NCBI RefSeq assembly: GCF_030814135.1
Contig: NZ_JAUSUQ010000006.1
Location: forward strand, 147,678 to 211,677
From: Caldalkalibacillus uzonensis
Lineage (GTDB): Bacteria; Bacillota; Bacilli; Caldalkalibacillales; Caldalkalibacillaceae
DNA length: 64,000 nucleotides
Reading direction: 5' to 3'
Part shown: positions 35,941-44,966 of the stretch, piece after piece
Layout of the letters: every line of letters begins with the position of its first letter
Numbering within the stretch: position 1 is the first letter of the stretch
The notes under the pieces: generated by a model
What the model saw: only the letters and a program-made list of their open reading frames with translations
Database searches by the model: none
What the model was told of the DNA's origin: nothing
Made by a program: the position numbers and the translations under genes

Positions 35941-37785
35941 TTGTGTGGCATTACAGGATGGGTGAAATGGAAGGAGCCAATGGCCAAGCACCGCTCCTTA
36001 ATTAATACAATGGCACGAACACTGACTAAACGAGGTCCGGATGAGATTAATATTTGGACGAATGAACATGTGGCCTTTGGACATACCCGTTTAATTGTCG
36101 TTGATCCCAGGGGTGGAAGGCAACCCATGCATTTTCGGGCCGGGGAGCAATGTTGGACCATTGTTTATAACGGAGAATTGTACAATACAGACAAACTACG
36201 GTCAGAACTTGAACAGGAAGGTATACCGTTTAATTCCCATTCAGATACTGAAGTACTCCTTAAAGCCTATGCTTGCTGGGGTCCATCATGTGTAGAAAAA
36301 TTAAATGGCATCTATGCTTTTGCCATTTGGAATCACCATGAGTATAGCTTATTTATGGCCAGAGACAGGCTGGGGGTTAAGCCATTGTTTTATACGGAAA
36401 AAAACGGCTCATTTCTCTTTGCCTCTGAACTGAAAGCATTGCTGGCCCATCCGGACGTGAAGGCAGAGGTTGACCGGGAAGGACTGGCGGAAGTATTGGG
36501 CTTAGGTCCTTCGCGCACACCCGGTCACGGCATTTTTAAAGGCATCTCTGAGTTGCGCCCTGCCCACGTCCTGATATGGAAACCGGAAGGGTACAAGATT
36601 TACCGTTATTGGCAAGTGAACAGCCATCCCCATACTGATAACTTAAACGAAACAGCAGATCACGTGTGCCAGTTGGTCGTTGATGCCGTCAAACGCCAAT
36701 TGGTGGCCGATGTCCCCGTGTGTACTTTTTTATCGGGAGGAGTGGACTCCAGCGCCATCTCTGCTATCGCAGCCCAACAAATCCATAAACAGTTCAATGC
36801 ACCATTAGAAACCTACTCTATTGATTATGTGGGCAATGAACAATTTTTTGAAGCCAATGACTACCAGCCCAATGCCGACAGTCCTTATGTGGAATTGATG
36901 TCCCGTTCTATTGGTTCTGTACATCATAATCTGGTCATTGGGCCCAGGCAACTGGTTGAAGGATTACAGGAAGCCGTTATCGTTCGTGACCAGCCTGGCA
37001 TGGCCGACGTTGATTCCTCATTGCTCTGGTTTTGCAAAGAGATCAAAAAGCAAGCGACTGTTGCGTTGTCAGGCGAATGTGCCGATGAAATCTTTGGTGG
37101 CTACCCCTGGTTTCAGCGTCAGGAATTGCTGGAGAAAGACACCTTTCCCTGGATGGCTTCCATCCAAGAACGGGAAAAGATGCTTAAACCAGAGTGGAGA
37201 GAGAAGCTGCGTCTTGCCAAGTATGTCAGAGAACGGTATGAAGAAACCATAACAGAAGTGCCTGTTCTGGAAGGGGAAGAGGGAGTCGATAAACGAAGAA
37301 GAGAGTTGTTTTATCTGAATATGGTCTGGTTTATGACAACATTGCTTGACCGCAAGGACCGGATGAGCATGGGTGCCAGCTTGGAAGTTCGCGTCCCTTT
37401 TGCGGACCACCGTTTGGTTGAGTATGTATGGAACATTCCCTGGGAACTGAAAATGCTAAACGGCCGGGAAAAAGGTCTGTTGCGCAAGGCCCTTGAAGGT
37501 TTGCTGCCTGAGGAAGTATTATACCGTAAAAAAAGCCCGTATCCTAAGACATTCCATCCTGAGTACACCCGGCTGGTGCGAGAGCAGCTGCTTTCTATCG
37601 TAGAATCTGGTCAATCCCCTATGTTTGAGGTGATTGACCGTGATGCGTTAAGGACGCTGGCCGAGTCCGGAGGGAAGTCGTTCAGGCGGCCTTGGTTTGG
37701 CCAGTTAATGACCGGCCCCCAGGTGATGGCTTATTTTATACAGCTTGATATTTGGTTCCGCGAGTATAACGTTAATCTGATTTAG
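35941..37785 (+). CDS. asnO: Asparagine synthase (glutamine-hydrolysing), AsnO type
   Basis: A 614-residue two-domain enzyme that makes asparagine from aspartate, ATP and glutamine. I start at TTG 35941 because the next codon is the catalytic cysteine (MCGITGWV) that must follow the removed Met; AGGAGC lies about 9 bases upstream. The glutaminase domain has GPDE and YNGELYN; the synthetase domain has the pyrophosphate loop FLSGGVDSSAIS. Length and sequence resemble B. subtilis AsnO, the SigE-dependent paralogue needed for sporulation. Its position between ftsZ and spoIIGA differs from B. subtilis, where bpr lies there. The next gene begins 14 bases after the stop. Confidence 0.9.
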   Translation: MCGITGWVKWKEPMAKHRSLINTMARTLTKRGPDEINIWTNEHVAFGHTRLIVVDPRGGRQPMHFRAGEQCWTIVYNGELYNTDKLRSELEQEGIPFNSHSDTEVLLKAYACWGPSCVEKLNGIYAFAIWNHHEYSLFMARDRLGVKPLFYTEKNGSFLFASELKALLAHPDVKAEVDREGLAEVLGLGPSRTPGHGIFKGISELRPAHVLIWKPEGYKIYRYWQVNSHPHTDNLNETADHVCQLVVDAVKRQLVADVPVCTFLSGGVDSSAISAIAAQQIHKQFNAPLETYSIDYVGNEQFFEANDYQPNADSPYVELMSRSIGSVHHNLVIGPRQLVEGLQEAVIVRDQPGMADVDSSLLWFCKEIKKQATVALSGECADEIFGGYPWFQRQELLEKDTFPWMASIQEREKMLKPEWREKLRLAKYVRERYEETITEVPVLEGEEGVDKRRRELFYLNMVWFMTTLLDRKDRMSMGASLEVRVPFADHRLVEYVWNIPWELKMLNGREKGLLRKALEGLLPEEVLYRKKSPYPKTFHPEYTRLVREQLLSIVESGQSPMFEVIDRDALRTLAESGGKSFRRPWFGQLMTGPQVMAYFIQLDIWFREYNVNLI

Positions 37786-37799
37786 GGAGCTGAGAACAT

Positions 37800-38885
37800 A
37801 TGACAACGAGGGAAAAACATTATTTTGCTCACGGTCACACAGCAGAGGGGTATGTTTCATTTTATCCCTCCCTGATCAAGGAGTTAAAACACCGCTATTT
37901 GTTAAACGGGGCACCGGGAACGGGGAAATCATGGCTGTTACGTCAGTTAGGACAACAAGCGCTCCACAGAGGTTATGGTGTTGAATTTATCCACTCTGCA
38001 TTGGTCAGAGAGGAAATAGACGGGGTGATCATCCCTGCCTTACAAACAGCAGTCATTGATGCCACCCGTCCTCATCATTTTGATCCTGTGTATCCCGTTG
38101 TGATTGATCAAGTTATTAATTTGAATGAGGGCATTGATGCTGGCAAATTAAAAGGGCAAACGGACAAAATTATTGATCTGGTGGACCAGCAGGAGGAGGC
38201 TTTCAAACGGGCTTACGACCATTTTTGCCAGGCCAAACAATTCCATTTGCAAAAGGAGGCTTTGTATGCTGAAGGATTTGATAAATCCCGTGCCAATGAA
38301 GTGACCAATGAGCTGATCAGTCGGTTCCTTTCCCAGGTTAAAGGGGAAAACGGTCGCGAGCGGCACATGTTCTTTGGGGCGGCTACGGCGGAGGGGGTTG
38401 TCCATTTTATTGATGAGCTGACAGAAGGGCTCCATGTACGAGTCATTGTTAAAGGGCGTCCGGGCTCAGGAAAATCGACGATGCTGAAAAAACTTGTCCA
38501 GAAAGCAGAAGAGCTTGCCTTAGAAACGGAAGTGTATCATTGCGGCTTTGATCCTAACAGTTTAGATATGATTTACTGGCCTCAATTGAAGGTGGCCATT
38601 GTAGATGGAACAGCGCCCCACGAGCTGGAGCCTGTCCGCCACGAGGATGAAATCCTGGATATGTATGCCCTTTGTTTCAGCAAGGATATTGACCAACTTT
38701 ACGCCAAGGAATTGGCTGAACTGGATCACAAATATAAAGCTCAAACCAAGCAGGGGGTGGCTTGGTTAAGAGAAGCCAAACAATACAGGGATGAATTAAG
38801 GAGTCACTATCAGCAGGTGATGGATGAGGAGTTTGTCCAGCAAAAACTGGAATGGCTGGTGCGTACCATTTTTAGAGACCAATAA
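37800..38885 (+). CDS. Tandem P-loop ATPase of unknown function (PRK06851-like)
   Basis: A 361-residue protein built from two similar halves. Each has a segment with TAEG, a Walker A motif (NGAPGTGKSW with Lys43; KGRPGSGKST with Lys225) and then a shared signature: IDATRPHHFDPVYP in the first half and VDGTAPHELEPVRH in the second. A helical linker lies between (about 120-180). No membrane span or signal peptide. From memory it matches a family of uncharacterised Bacillales ATPases. It is coupled to asnO and ends at a terminator, so asnO and this gene probably share a sporulation or asparagine-related context. I cannot assign a substrate. Confidence 0.8.
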   Translation: MTTREKHYFAHGHTAEGYVSFYPSLIKELKHRYLLNGAPGTGKSWLLRQLGQQALHRGYGVEFIHSALVREEIDGVIIPALQTAVIDATRPHHFDPVYPVVIDQVINLNEGIDAGKLKGQTDKIIDLVDQQEEAFKRAYDHFCQAKQFHLQKEALYAEGFDKSRANEVTNELISRFLSQVKGENGRERHMFFGAATAEGVVHFIDELTEGLHVRVIVKGRPGSGKSTMLKKLVQKAEELALETEVYHCGFDPNSLDMIYWPQLKVAIVDGTAPHELEPVRHEDEILDMYALCFSKDIDQLYAKELAELDHKYKAQTKQGVAWLREAKQYRDELRSHYQQVMDEEFVQQKLEWLVRTIFRDQ

Positions 38886-38892
38886 ACTGATT

Positions 38893-38924
38893 AAAGCCCT
38901 TGGCTCCTCATAGGCCAAGGGCTT
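38893..38924. terminator. Bidirectional terminator between the ATPase gene and argS
   Basis: A perfect 12-bp stem AAAGCCCTTGGC / GCCAAGGGCTTT with an 8-base loop, serving two convergent genes. Confidence 0.85.
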
Positions 38925-38981
38925 TGACGTCATGGTGAGGCCAGTCAAGCTTTACGGCTGTGGACTAGAGTGCAAGCAGAG

Positions 38982-40676
38982 TTAAATTTCCTCAGGCGCT
39001 TCAATGGTCAGCATGGACAAGCCGTGTTTCAAGACAAGGGCCATTTTTTTGCATAAGGCCAGTTTGGCTATTTGTTCATTCTGATCATCGACGAAAATAC
39101 GCTCTTCAGCATAGAAACGGTTAAATAATTGGCACAGATCCAAGAGATATTTGGCGATCTGGGAAGGATCATCTTTTTTGACCGTTTCCACCAAAACGGA
39201 CGGATACTGATACAAGGTATAGATGATCTCCCAGGTTAAGGGTTGTTCATATACAGCGTGTGTAACAGGCTCAATCTTGAGGTCTCCGGCACGGCGCAAC
39301 AGGCTGGAGATCCGGGCGTGGGTGTACTGGACATAGGGTCCTGTTTTTCCTTCAAAATTGAATGCTTCATCCCATTTAAAATTGACCTCGCGGGTGCGAT
39401 GCTGCTTCAGATCATTGAAGACAATGGCTCCAATCCCCACAGCTTTGGCGACTTCTTTTTTATTGGCCAGAGAAGGGTTCTTTTCGTTAATAATAACTTC
39501 TGCCTTCTTAATCGCTTGCTCCAACACTTCGTGCAGCAACACGCCTTTTCCTTTGCGGGTAGAGCCGATTTCCCCTTCGATTTTCATCACACCGAATTCA
39601 ATGTGATGGCAGCGCCGGGCAAACTCATAGCCCATTCGTTCCAGAACACCGAACACTTGCTGGAAGTGGAGGGACTGACGCTGATCCACTACATACAAGA
39701 TTTTTTCGGGGTTAAAGCGCTCATAACGATACAGGGCGGCCGCAATGTCTCTGGTGGCATAAATGGAAGCACCGTCACTCTTTTTAATGATACAGGGGGG
39801 AATCTGCTTGTCTTCCAGGCGGACGATCAGAGCCCCTTCGCTCTCTTCCAGCAGCCCTTTTTCTTCAAGCTCGGCCAGCACTTTCTCCATTTTCTCTCCG
39901 TAATAACTTTCACCCAGGTAGTGGTCAAAGCTCACGCCAAGCAAACGGTAAATCTTTTCAAATTCTTTTAAACTCTCGTCTTTAAACCATTGCCACAGGC
40001 GGACCGCCTGTTCATCCCCGTCCTCCAGCTTCTTAAACCAGCGGCGACCTTCCTCTTCAAGGGAAGGATCTTTTTCGGCTTCCTCATGGAACTTAACATA
40101 CAGATGAATCAGCTCGGACAGGGGGTCGGCTTTAATTTTTTCATCATTGCCCCACTTGAAATAGGCGGCTAAGAGCTTGCCAAACTGGGTTCCCCAGTCC
40201 CCCAGGTGATTCATGCGTTCCACTTGGTAGCCCAGGGCGGCATAAGTATTGGCCAAAGCCTGGCCAATCATGGTGGAGCGAATATGGTACAGCTTAAAGT
40301 GCTTGGCAATATTGGGGGAAGAATATTCTACCACGACGGTTTTGCCGGCCCCGATTTGGTAATCAGCCAGCTGATCAGCGACGGTTGAAGCAAGCAATTC
40401 TTTGGCCAGCTGCCCGCGGTCAAAAAAGAAGTTCAGATAGGGTCCCATAGCCTCTGCCTTGGCAAAGCCAGCTGCGGCAAGTTCTTCTGTGGGCAGCTTG
40501 TCAGCCAGTTCTCCGGCGATGAGAGCCGGTGATTTTCTAAACTGTTTGGCCAGTTGGAAGCAAGGAAAGGCAAGATCTCCCTGCTCTCTGGAAGGGGGCG
40601 TTTCCACCAGGGAGAGAATGTGGTCTTCCTCTAGATCAAGGAGCGGTTTCAATAATTTGACGACTTGATTTTTCAT
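38982..40676 (-). CDS. argS: Arginyl-tRNA synthetase (divergent HIGH motif)
   Basis: A 564-residue class I synthetase that charges tRNA-Arg. The N-terminal domain with QGDLAFPCFQLAKQFRKSP, the active site region SSPNIAKHFKLYHIRST, GDWGTQFGKL, and the C-terminal DALR anticodon domain (YVQYTHARISSLLRRAG) are present. The HIGH motif, normally HxGH, reads KLYH here, and the KMSKS position reads GSTRKGKG. The lysine in NIAK, which supports catalysis in ArgRS enzymes lacking KMSKS, is kept. Some Bacillus species carry two argS genes, and this resembles the second type. It is transcribed alone, from a promoter with an attenuator-like leader. Confidence 0.88.
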   Translation of the reverse strand: MKNQVVKLLKPLLDLEEDHILSLVETPPSREQGDLAFPCFQLAKQFRKSPALIAGELADKLPTEELAAAGFAKAEAMGPYLNFFFDRGQLAKELLASTVADQLADYQIGAGKTVVVEYSSPNIAKHFKLYHIRSTMIGQALANTYAALGYQVERMNHLGDWGTQFGKLLAAYFKWGNDEKIKADPLSELIHLYVKFHEEAEKDPSLEEEGRRWFKKLEDGDEQAVRLWQWFKDESLKEFEKIYRLLGVSFDHYLGESYYGEKMEKVLAELEEKGLLEESEGALIVRLEDKQIPPCIIKKSDGASIYATRDIAAALYRYERFNPEKILYVVDQRQSLHFQQVFGVLERMGYEFARRCHHIEFGVMKIEGEIGSTRKGKGVLLHEVLEQAIKKAEVIINEKNPSLANKKEVAKAVGIGAIVFNDLKQHRTREVNFKWDEAFNFEGKTGPYVQYTHARISSLLRRAGDLKIEPVTHAVYEQPLTWEIIYTLYQYPSVLVETVKKDDPSQIAKYLLDLCQLFNRFYAEERIFVDDQNEQIAKLALCKKMALVLKHGLSMLTIEAPEEI

Positions 40677-40699
40677 CTTTATGCGTCCTCCTAAACTTT

Positions 40700-40729
40700 A
40701 AAACCCCTCGCCTGAGTAAAGGCAAGAGG
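40700..40729 (-). terminator. Attenuator-like terminator in the argS leader
   Basis: On the minus strand CCTCTTGCCT pairs with AGGCGAGGGG over 10 positions (two G-U pairs) around a 6-base loop, followed by TTTTAAAG. It lies between the argS promoter and its ribosome site. No T-box motif is present. A short frame of 15 codons with one AGG arginine codon spans the hairpin but has no ribosome site. Confidence 0.6.
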
Positions 40730-40771
40730 TTGCATCATCAGTTATGTACGGCACTAAGGGGTTCGCTACAT

Positions 40772-40801
40772 ATTATACTGAACTCCTGAGGCCAAAATCA
40801 A
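40772..40801 (-). promoter_or_regulatory. SigA promoter of argS
   Basis: Minus strand: TTGATT (40796-40801), 18 bases, TATAAT (40772-40777). Transcription should start near 40765, about 90 bases before the argS ATG. The 314-bp gap to spoIIGA holds this promoter, the attenuator and, on the other strand, the spoIIG promoter. Confidence 0.75.
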
Positions 40802-40869
40802 GTCCATTTGTGGATTAGTTGTTCTAAACCGGGCGCCTGAAGCATAAATTACTTAATGTTCAAAGAATG

Positions 40870-40959
40870 TTCGACAGCAATTGTCGCTCTGTTTTGCTAA
40901 AAATAGTGCAAAGGTGATGGCAAATTTCAACAGCTTTTGAAAATAGATTAGGCTATACT
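40870..40959 (+). promoter_or_regulatory. Spo0A-activated spoIIG promoter
   Basis: TTCGACA (40870-40876) is a perfect 0A box (TGTCGAA) on the opposite strand. TTCAACA (40926-40932) is a second box with one mismatch and overlaps the -35 position. TATACT (40954-40959) is the -10. The spacer between TTCAAC and TATACT is 22 bases, the unusual long spacer known from B. subtilis spoIIG, where phosphorylated Spo0A lets SigA polymerase work. Confidence 0.8.
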
Positions 40960-40990
40960 GTTTCCAGCCTGTTTTTAAGGGAGCCTGGAT

Positions 40991-41941
40991 ATGTATCTCT
41001 ATCTCGACCTGATCTGGTTGCTCAATTTTTGCATTGACTATTTACTGCTGTGGTTAACGGCTGTTTTTCGGAAAATGGAATGTAAAAAATGGAGACTAGC
41101 CCTGGCCTCGTTTATCGGCTCAAGTTATGTCCTGTTTTTGTTTATTCCTTCTTTACAAAGCTATTATACGTTGCTTATTAAATTATTATTATCCCTGGTG
41201 ATAGTGTATGTTGCCTTTGGTTTCGGCAGTATACAGCGCTATGTGAAGTCCTTTTTCACCTTTTACTTTGTCTCGTTTGTCATTGGCGGCGGGCTTTTGG
41301 CTGTTCACTATGTGGCAGGCAGCAACCACCAAGTGCTGCAGGGCATGGTGGCCACCCAATCCAGTGGATACGGGGATTTGGTATCCTGGTTATTTGTGGT
41401 GATCGGTTTTCCGCTCATGTACTGGTTCAGCCGCAGCCAATGGCAATCCATTGAGCGAACCAAGGTCAAGGAACGGGTGCTTGTTCAAGTTCAGGTGACG
41501 ATCAATGGACAGCATGTCAGCTGTCAAGGACTGGTAGATACCGGCAATCAATTATATGAGCCGTTTAGCAAAAAGCCCGTGATGTTGATGGAGGCCAAGA
41601 TATTGGAGGCAGTGGTACCAAGGGAGATTTTAGAAGCAGCCCGGCATGAGCAAGGAATAACTGACTGGGACCAGCTTCATCTTCCCGATCACTGGCTGGC
41701 CCGTTTGTCCCTGATTCCTTACCGGGGAGTGGGTCGGCAGATGGATTTGATGCTCACTTTTAAACCGGACGAGGTTGTCATCACCAGTTCAGACGGGACG
41801 TGGTCAACCAGGCAGGTGTTGATCGGTATCAATCAAGAACCATTGGCAACCGATGGCTTGTTTCAAGCTGTTGTTCATCCCGATCTTGTTCTCTCCAACG
41901 AAAAGAGTAGCACTCAGTACAGGGAGGCGATCAAATGCTGA
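40991..41941 (+). CDS. spoIIGA: Pro-SigE processing aspartyl protease SpoIIGA
   Basis: A 316-residue mother-cell membrane protease that activates SigE. The N-terminal half has five hydrophobic spans; the C-terminal cytoplasmic half is a retropepsin-like domain with the catalytic aspartate in [11 protein letters not shown] (Asp183). It functions as a dimer and is switched on by SpoIIR from the forespore. AAGGGAGC precedes the ATG at 40991. The end overlaps the sigE start by 7 bases. Confidence 0.95.
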   Translation: MYLYLDLIWLLNFCIDYLLLWLTAVFRKMECKKWRLALASFIGSSYVLFLFIPSLQSYYTLLIKLLLSLVIVYVAFGFGSIQRYVKSFFTFYFVSFVIGGGLLAVHYVAGSNHQVLQGMVATQSSGYGDLVSWLFVVIGFPLMYWFSRSQWQSIERTKVKERVLVQVQVTINGQHVSCQGLVDTGNQLYEPFSKKPVMLMEAKILEAVVPREILEAARHEQGITDWDQLHLPDHWLARLSLIPYRGVGRQMDLMLTFKPDEVVITSSDGTWSTRQVLIGINQEPLATDGLFQAVVHPDLVLSNEKSSTQYREAIKC

Positions 41942-42660
41942 AAACAAAACTTAAAATGACCTTGTTGCTATTTTGGTACCGATTGTTGTTATTGTTAGGC
42001 ATTAAGACTGAAGAAATTTACTATATCGGCGGAAGCGAAGCATTGCCTCCGCCGTTAACCCGGGATGAAGAAGAGCATTTGTTATCCAAATTATCCACTG
42101 GTGACCGGGCCGTCCGGGCCATGCTGATTGAACGCAATTTGCGTCTGGTGGTGTACATTGCCCGCAAATTTGAAAATACAGGCATCTATATTGAAGACTT
42201 GATTAGCATCGGCACCATCGGTCTGATCAAGGCGGTTAACACCTTTGACCCGGAGAAAAAAATCAAGCTGGCCACGTACGCTTCCCGGTGCATTGAGAAT
42301 GAAATATTAATGTTTTTGAGACGGAACAACAAAATCAGAACTGAGGTTTCCTTTGACGAACCCCTCAATGTGGATTGGGACGGCAATGAGCTTCTGCTGT
42401 CTGATGTGCTGGGTACGGACAGTGATACCATTCACCGCGGAATCGAAGAAGAAGTGGAAAAGAAAATGCTGCATAAGGCGCTGCACAAATTGTCCGAACG
42501 GGAAAAAACAATTATGGAATTGCGTTTTGGCCTGAGGGACGGAGAAGAGAAAACACAAAAAGACGTGGCTGATATGTTGGGGATTTCCCAATCCTATATT
42601 TCCAGGCTGGAAAAGCGCATCATCAAGCGCCTAAGGAAAGAGTTCAAAAAAATGATGTAA
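41935..42660 (+). CDS. sigE: Mother-cell sigma factor E (pro-form)
   Basis: A 241-residue sigma-70 family factor for early mother-cell transcription. The first 27-29 residues are the hydrophobic/basic prosequence ([21 protein letters not shown]) removed by SpoIIGA near [13 protein letters not shown]. Region 2 ([33 protein letters not shown]) and region 4 ([26 protein letters not shown]) are intact. It is co-transcribed and coupled with spoIIGA. Confidence 0.97.
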   Translation: MLKTKLKMTLLLFWYRLLLLLGIKTEEIYYIGGSEALPPPLTRDEEEHLLSKLSTGDRAVRAMLIERNLRLVVYIARKFENTGIYIEDLISIGTIGLIKAVNTFDPEKKIKLATYASRCIENEILMFLRRNNKIRTEVSFDEPLNVDWDGNELLLSDVLGTDSDTIHRGIEEEVEKKMLHKALHKLSEREKTIMELRFGLRDGEEKTQKDVADMLGISQSYISRLEKRIIKRLRKEFKKMM

Positions 42661-42690
42661 GAGAGACATTTTTCCCCTCGGTTAGTGAGT

Positions 42691-42719
42691 GCATAATTTT
42701 TCCCTCCTAGGAGATACTT
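42691..42719 (+). promoter_or_regulatory. SigF-type promoter of sigG
   Basis: GCATA (42691-42695) and GGAGATACTT (42710-42719) fit the SigF elements GywTA and GGnnAnAnTn. The spacer is 14 bases, one short of the usual 15. SigF drives sigG in the B. subtilis forespore, which supports the call. Confidence 0.6.
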
Positions 42720-42754
42720 AACATTAACTTAGCTCCACTAGGAGGGAACAGCCA

Positions 42755-43540
42755 ATGAGCAGACACAAAGTTGAGATATGTGGAGTGGATACCTCTAAAC
42801 TGCCTGTGCTCACCAACAAAGAAATGAGAGAACTTTTTAAACGGATGCAAAACGGGGATTATACAGCTCGTGAAAAGCTGGTGAACGGCAATTTGCGCCT
42901 GGTATTAAGTGTCATTCAGCGCTTTAACAATCGAGGGGAGTATGTTGATGATCTGTTTCAAGTCGGTTGTATAGGTTTAATGAAATCCATTGATAATTTT
43001 GATCTCAGTCAAAACGTGAAGTTTTCCACTTATGCTGTTCCGATGATTATTGGTGAAATTCGCCGCTATCTCCGTGACAACAATCCCATCCGCGTTTCCC
43101 GCTCCTTACGGGACATTGCTTACAAAGCTTTGCAGGTCAGGGACCAATTAACGAATGAACATTCCCGCGAACCAACCGTGCAGGAGATATCTGAAGTATT
43201 AAACGTCCCCAAGGAAGACGTGGTCTTTGCCTTAGATGCGATTCAGGACCCTGTCTCCCTGTTTGAGCCCATTTACCATGATGGAGGAGACCCTATTTTT
43301 GTCATGGACCAGATTAGTGACGACAAAAACAAAGATTATCAGTGGGTGGAGGAAATCGCTCTTAAAGAAGCGATGCGCCGGCTAAATGACAGGGAAAAAA
43401 CGATTCTTTCCATGCGTTTTTTTGAAGGCAAAACTCAGATGGAAGTGGCCAATGAAATCGGTATCTCCCAGGCACAGGTCTCCCGTTTGGAAAAAGCAGC
43501 CATTGCCCAGATGCAAAAATATGTGCAGGTTCATCCCTAA
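42755..43540 (+). CDS. sigG: Forespore sigma factor G
   Basis: A 261-residue sigma factor for late forespore genes. The N-terminus KVEICGVDTSKLPVL, region 2 (LRLVLSVIQRFNNRGEYVDDLFQVGCIGLMKSIDNF) and region 4 (GKTQMEVANEIGISQAQVSRLEKAAI) match SigG. There is no prosequence. It lies directly after sigE, as in B. subtilis, but 94 bases away with its own SigF-type promoter. AGGAGGGA precedes the ATG at 42755. Confidence 0.97.
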   Translation: MSRHKVEICGVDTSKLPVLTNKEMRELFKRMQNGDYTAREKLVNGNLRLVLSVIQRFNNRGEYVDDLFQVGCIGLMKSIDNFDLSQNVKFSTYAVPMIIGEIRRYLRDNNPIRVSRSLRDIAYKALQVRDQLTNEHSREPTVQEISEVLNVPKEDVVFALDAIQDPVSLFEPIYHDGGDPIFVMDQISDDKNKDYQWVEEIALKEAMRRLNDREKTILSMRFFEGKTQMEVANEIGISQAQVSRLEKAAIAQMQKYVQVHP

Positions 43541-43550
43541 TGGGGTACAG

Positions 43551-43626
43551 GACCGGTCGCCCACCATTGAGAGGCTGATGAGGCCGCCAGTAATCACTCA
43601 ATGAGGGGACGGCCGGCATTTTTTTG
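43551..43626 (+). terminator. Long imperfect terminator after sigG
   Basis: GACCGGTCGCCCACCATTGAG pairs imperfectly with CTCAATG-AGGGGAC-GGCCGG some 25 bases on, followed by seven T residues. Confidence 0.7.
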
Positions 43627-43689
43627 TGGACTTTTTTGTTTGAAGCACATATACATGTATTAATCAAGCTGAAATGGGTGGGGACACCG

Positions 43690-44007
43690 ATGATCAAGAT
43701 ATCGGAGTTACAAACCAAAGACGTTGTCAATATTGTGGACGGAAAAAATCTAGGTACCATCTATGATTTGGAGATCAATTTGCAACAGGGGCACATTGAT
43801 GCGATCGTTTGTCCCGGTCCTGGAAAGTTTTTCGGGTTGTTTTCCAATGGGCAGGATATTGTTATTCCTTGGCACAATATTGTGAAGATCGGTAGTGACG
43901 TCATTTTGGTGCGCTTGGATACATCCAGCTATCGCCTGGAGGAAGAAGGTGAGCAGAAGTCTTCCAGCACTGAGCCGCCTGTTTACCGCCCCTACTCTCA
44001 AGGCTGA
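43690..44007 (+). CDS. ylmC: YlmC/YmxH family PRC-barrel sporulation protein
   Basis: A 105-residue protein with a PRC-barrel-like fold: KISELQTKDVVNIVDGKNLGTIYDLEIN, then IVIPWHNIVKIGSDVILV. It matches the YlmC/YmxH family, kept next to sigG in spore formers. No function has been established. GGGTGGGG precedes the ATG at 43690. It is likely the start of the ylm block leading to divIVA. Confidence 0.85.
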   Translation: MIKISELQTKDVVNIVDGKNLGTIYDLEINLQQGHIDAIVCPGPGKFFGLFSNGQDIVIPWHNIVKIGSDVILVRLDTSSYRLEEEGEQKSSSTEPPVYRPYSQG

Positions 44008-44109
44008 TTAGTGGGGGACAAGCGCTGCAGGAGGCAGGGGCTTGTTCTCCCTTATCTATTGAGCTTTTCACTCCGTTTCTATAAGATAAGGATAAAGGAG
44101 CGTGGCTGG

Positions 44110-44949
44110 ATGAGCACAAGCGAGGTTTTGACACGATCTGCTGAGCACCTCTTGATTCCAACACAATGGTACAAAGACTACCCTTGGCTGATCGCCGGTT
44201 TTACCACCCGTAAACAAGGAGTGAGCCGGCTGCCTTTCGCCTCATTTAACTGCGCCCTCCATGTGGGCGATAATGAACAGGACGTCATGACTAACCGGCA
44301 GCGTTTGGTTGAGCGGCTGGGGATGAGCCTTGAGGATATGGTTTGTGGAGAACAAGTGCATGGTGCTGAACTTTACTATGTCAAGCCCGGTGATAAAGGG
44401 CGGGGCAGCCGCGGGAGCGACAGCGCCATTCCTGGTGTTGACGGCTTGTATACCGATTATCCTTCCATCCTTTTGACTTCATTTTATGCCGATTGTGTGC
44501 CATTATATTTAATAGATGTCAGGCTAAAAGTCGTTGGGCTGGCCCATGCCGGCTGGAGAGGAACGGTGGCCGAGATCGGTCCCAAAATGGTGAAGCGCTG
44601 GCAAGCACAGTTTGGCAGCCGTCCTGAAGAGATCAAGGTACTGATCGGACCTGCCATTGGCGGTTGCTGTTATGAAGTGGATGACCGGGTGATTAATGCT
44701 TTGGGGTCAATGATGCCCCGCTTAAGTGAGGGTGTGATCCGGGACAAAGAGGGCGGTAAATATATGCTTGATTTGAAACAGATTAATTATGACTTATTGA
44801 TTCATACAGGGATCCCTGGGAGCAACATTGATATCTCTCAGTGGTGCACCAGTTGCCGTCCTGATCTGTTTTTCTCTTATCGTAAGGAGCAAGGACGAAC
44901 GGGGCGCATGGCCAGCTTTATCGCCATTAGGCAAAAATCAGCACAGTAA
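44110..44949 (+). CDS. pgeF: Purine nucleoside phosphorylase/peptidoglycan editing factor family protein (YlmD, PgeF)
   Basis: A 279-residue member of the YfiH/laccase-domain family. It shows the zinc ligands in the three conserved segments: GEQVHGAELYYV, FYADCVPLYLID and LAHAGWRGTVAEI. Family members act as zinc-dependent purine nucleosidases, and E. coli YfiH prevents wrong residues at position one of the stem peptide. The ATG at 44110 has AAGGAG about 9 bases before it. It is tightly linked to ylmE, with a 17-base gap. Confidence 0.88.
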   Translation: MSTSEVLTRSAEHLLIPTQWYKDYPWLIAGFTTRKQGVSRLPFASFNCALHVGDNEQDVMTNRQRLVERLGMSLEDMVCGEQVHGAELYYVKPGDKGRGSRGSDSAIPGVDGLYTDYPSILLTSFYADCVPLYLIDVRLKVVGLAHAGWRGTVAEIGPKMVKRWQAQFGSRPEEIKVLIGPAIGGCCYEVDDRVINALGSMMPRLSEGVIRDKEGGKYMLDLKQINYDLLIHTGIPGSNIDISQWCTSCRPDLFFSYRKEQGRTGRMASFIAIRQKSAQ

Positions 44950-44966
44950 TGAGAGGAGGATGATCC

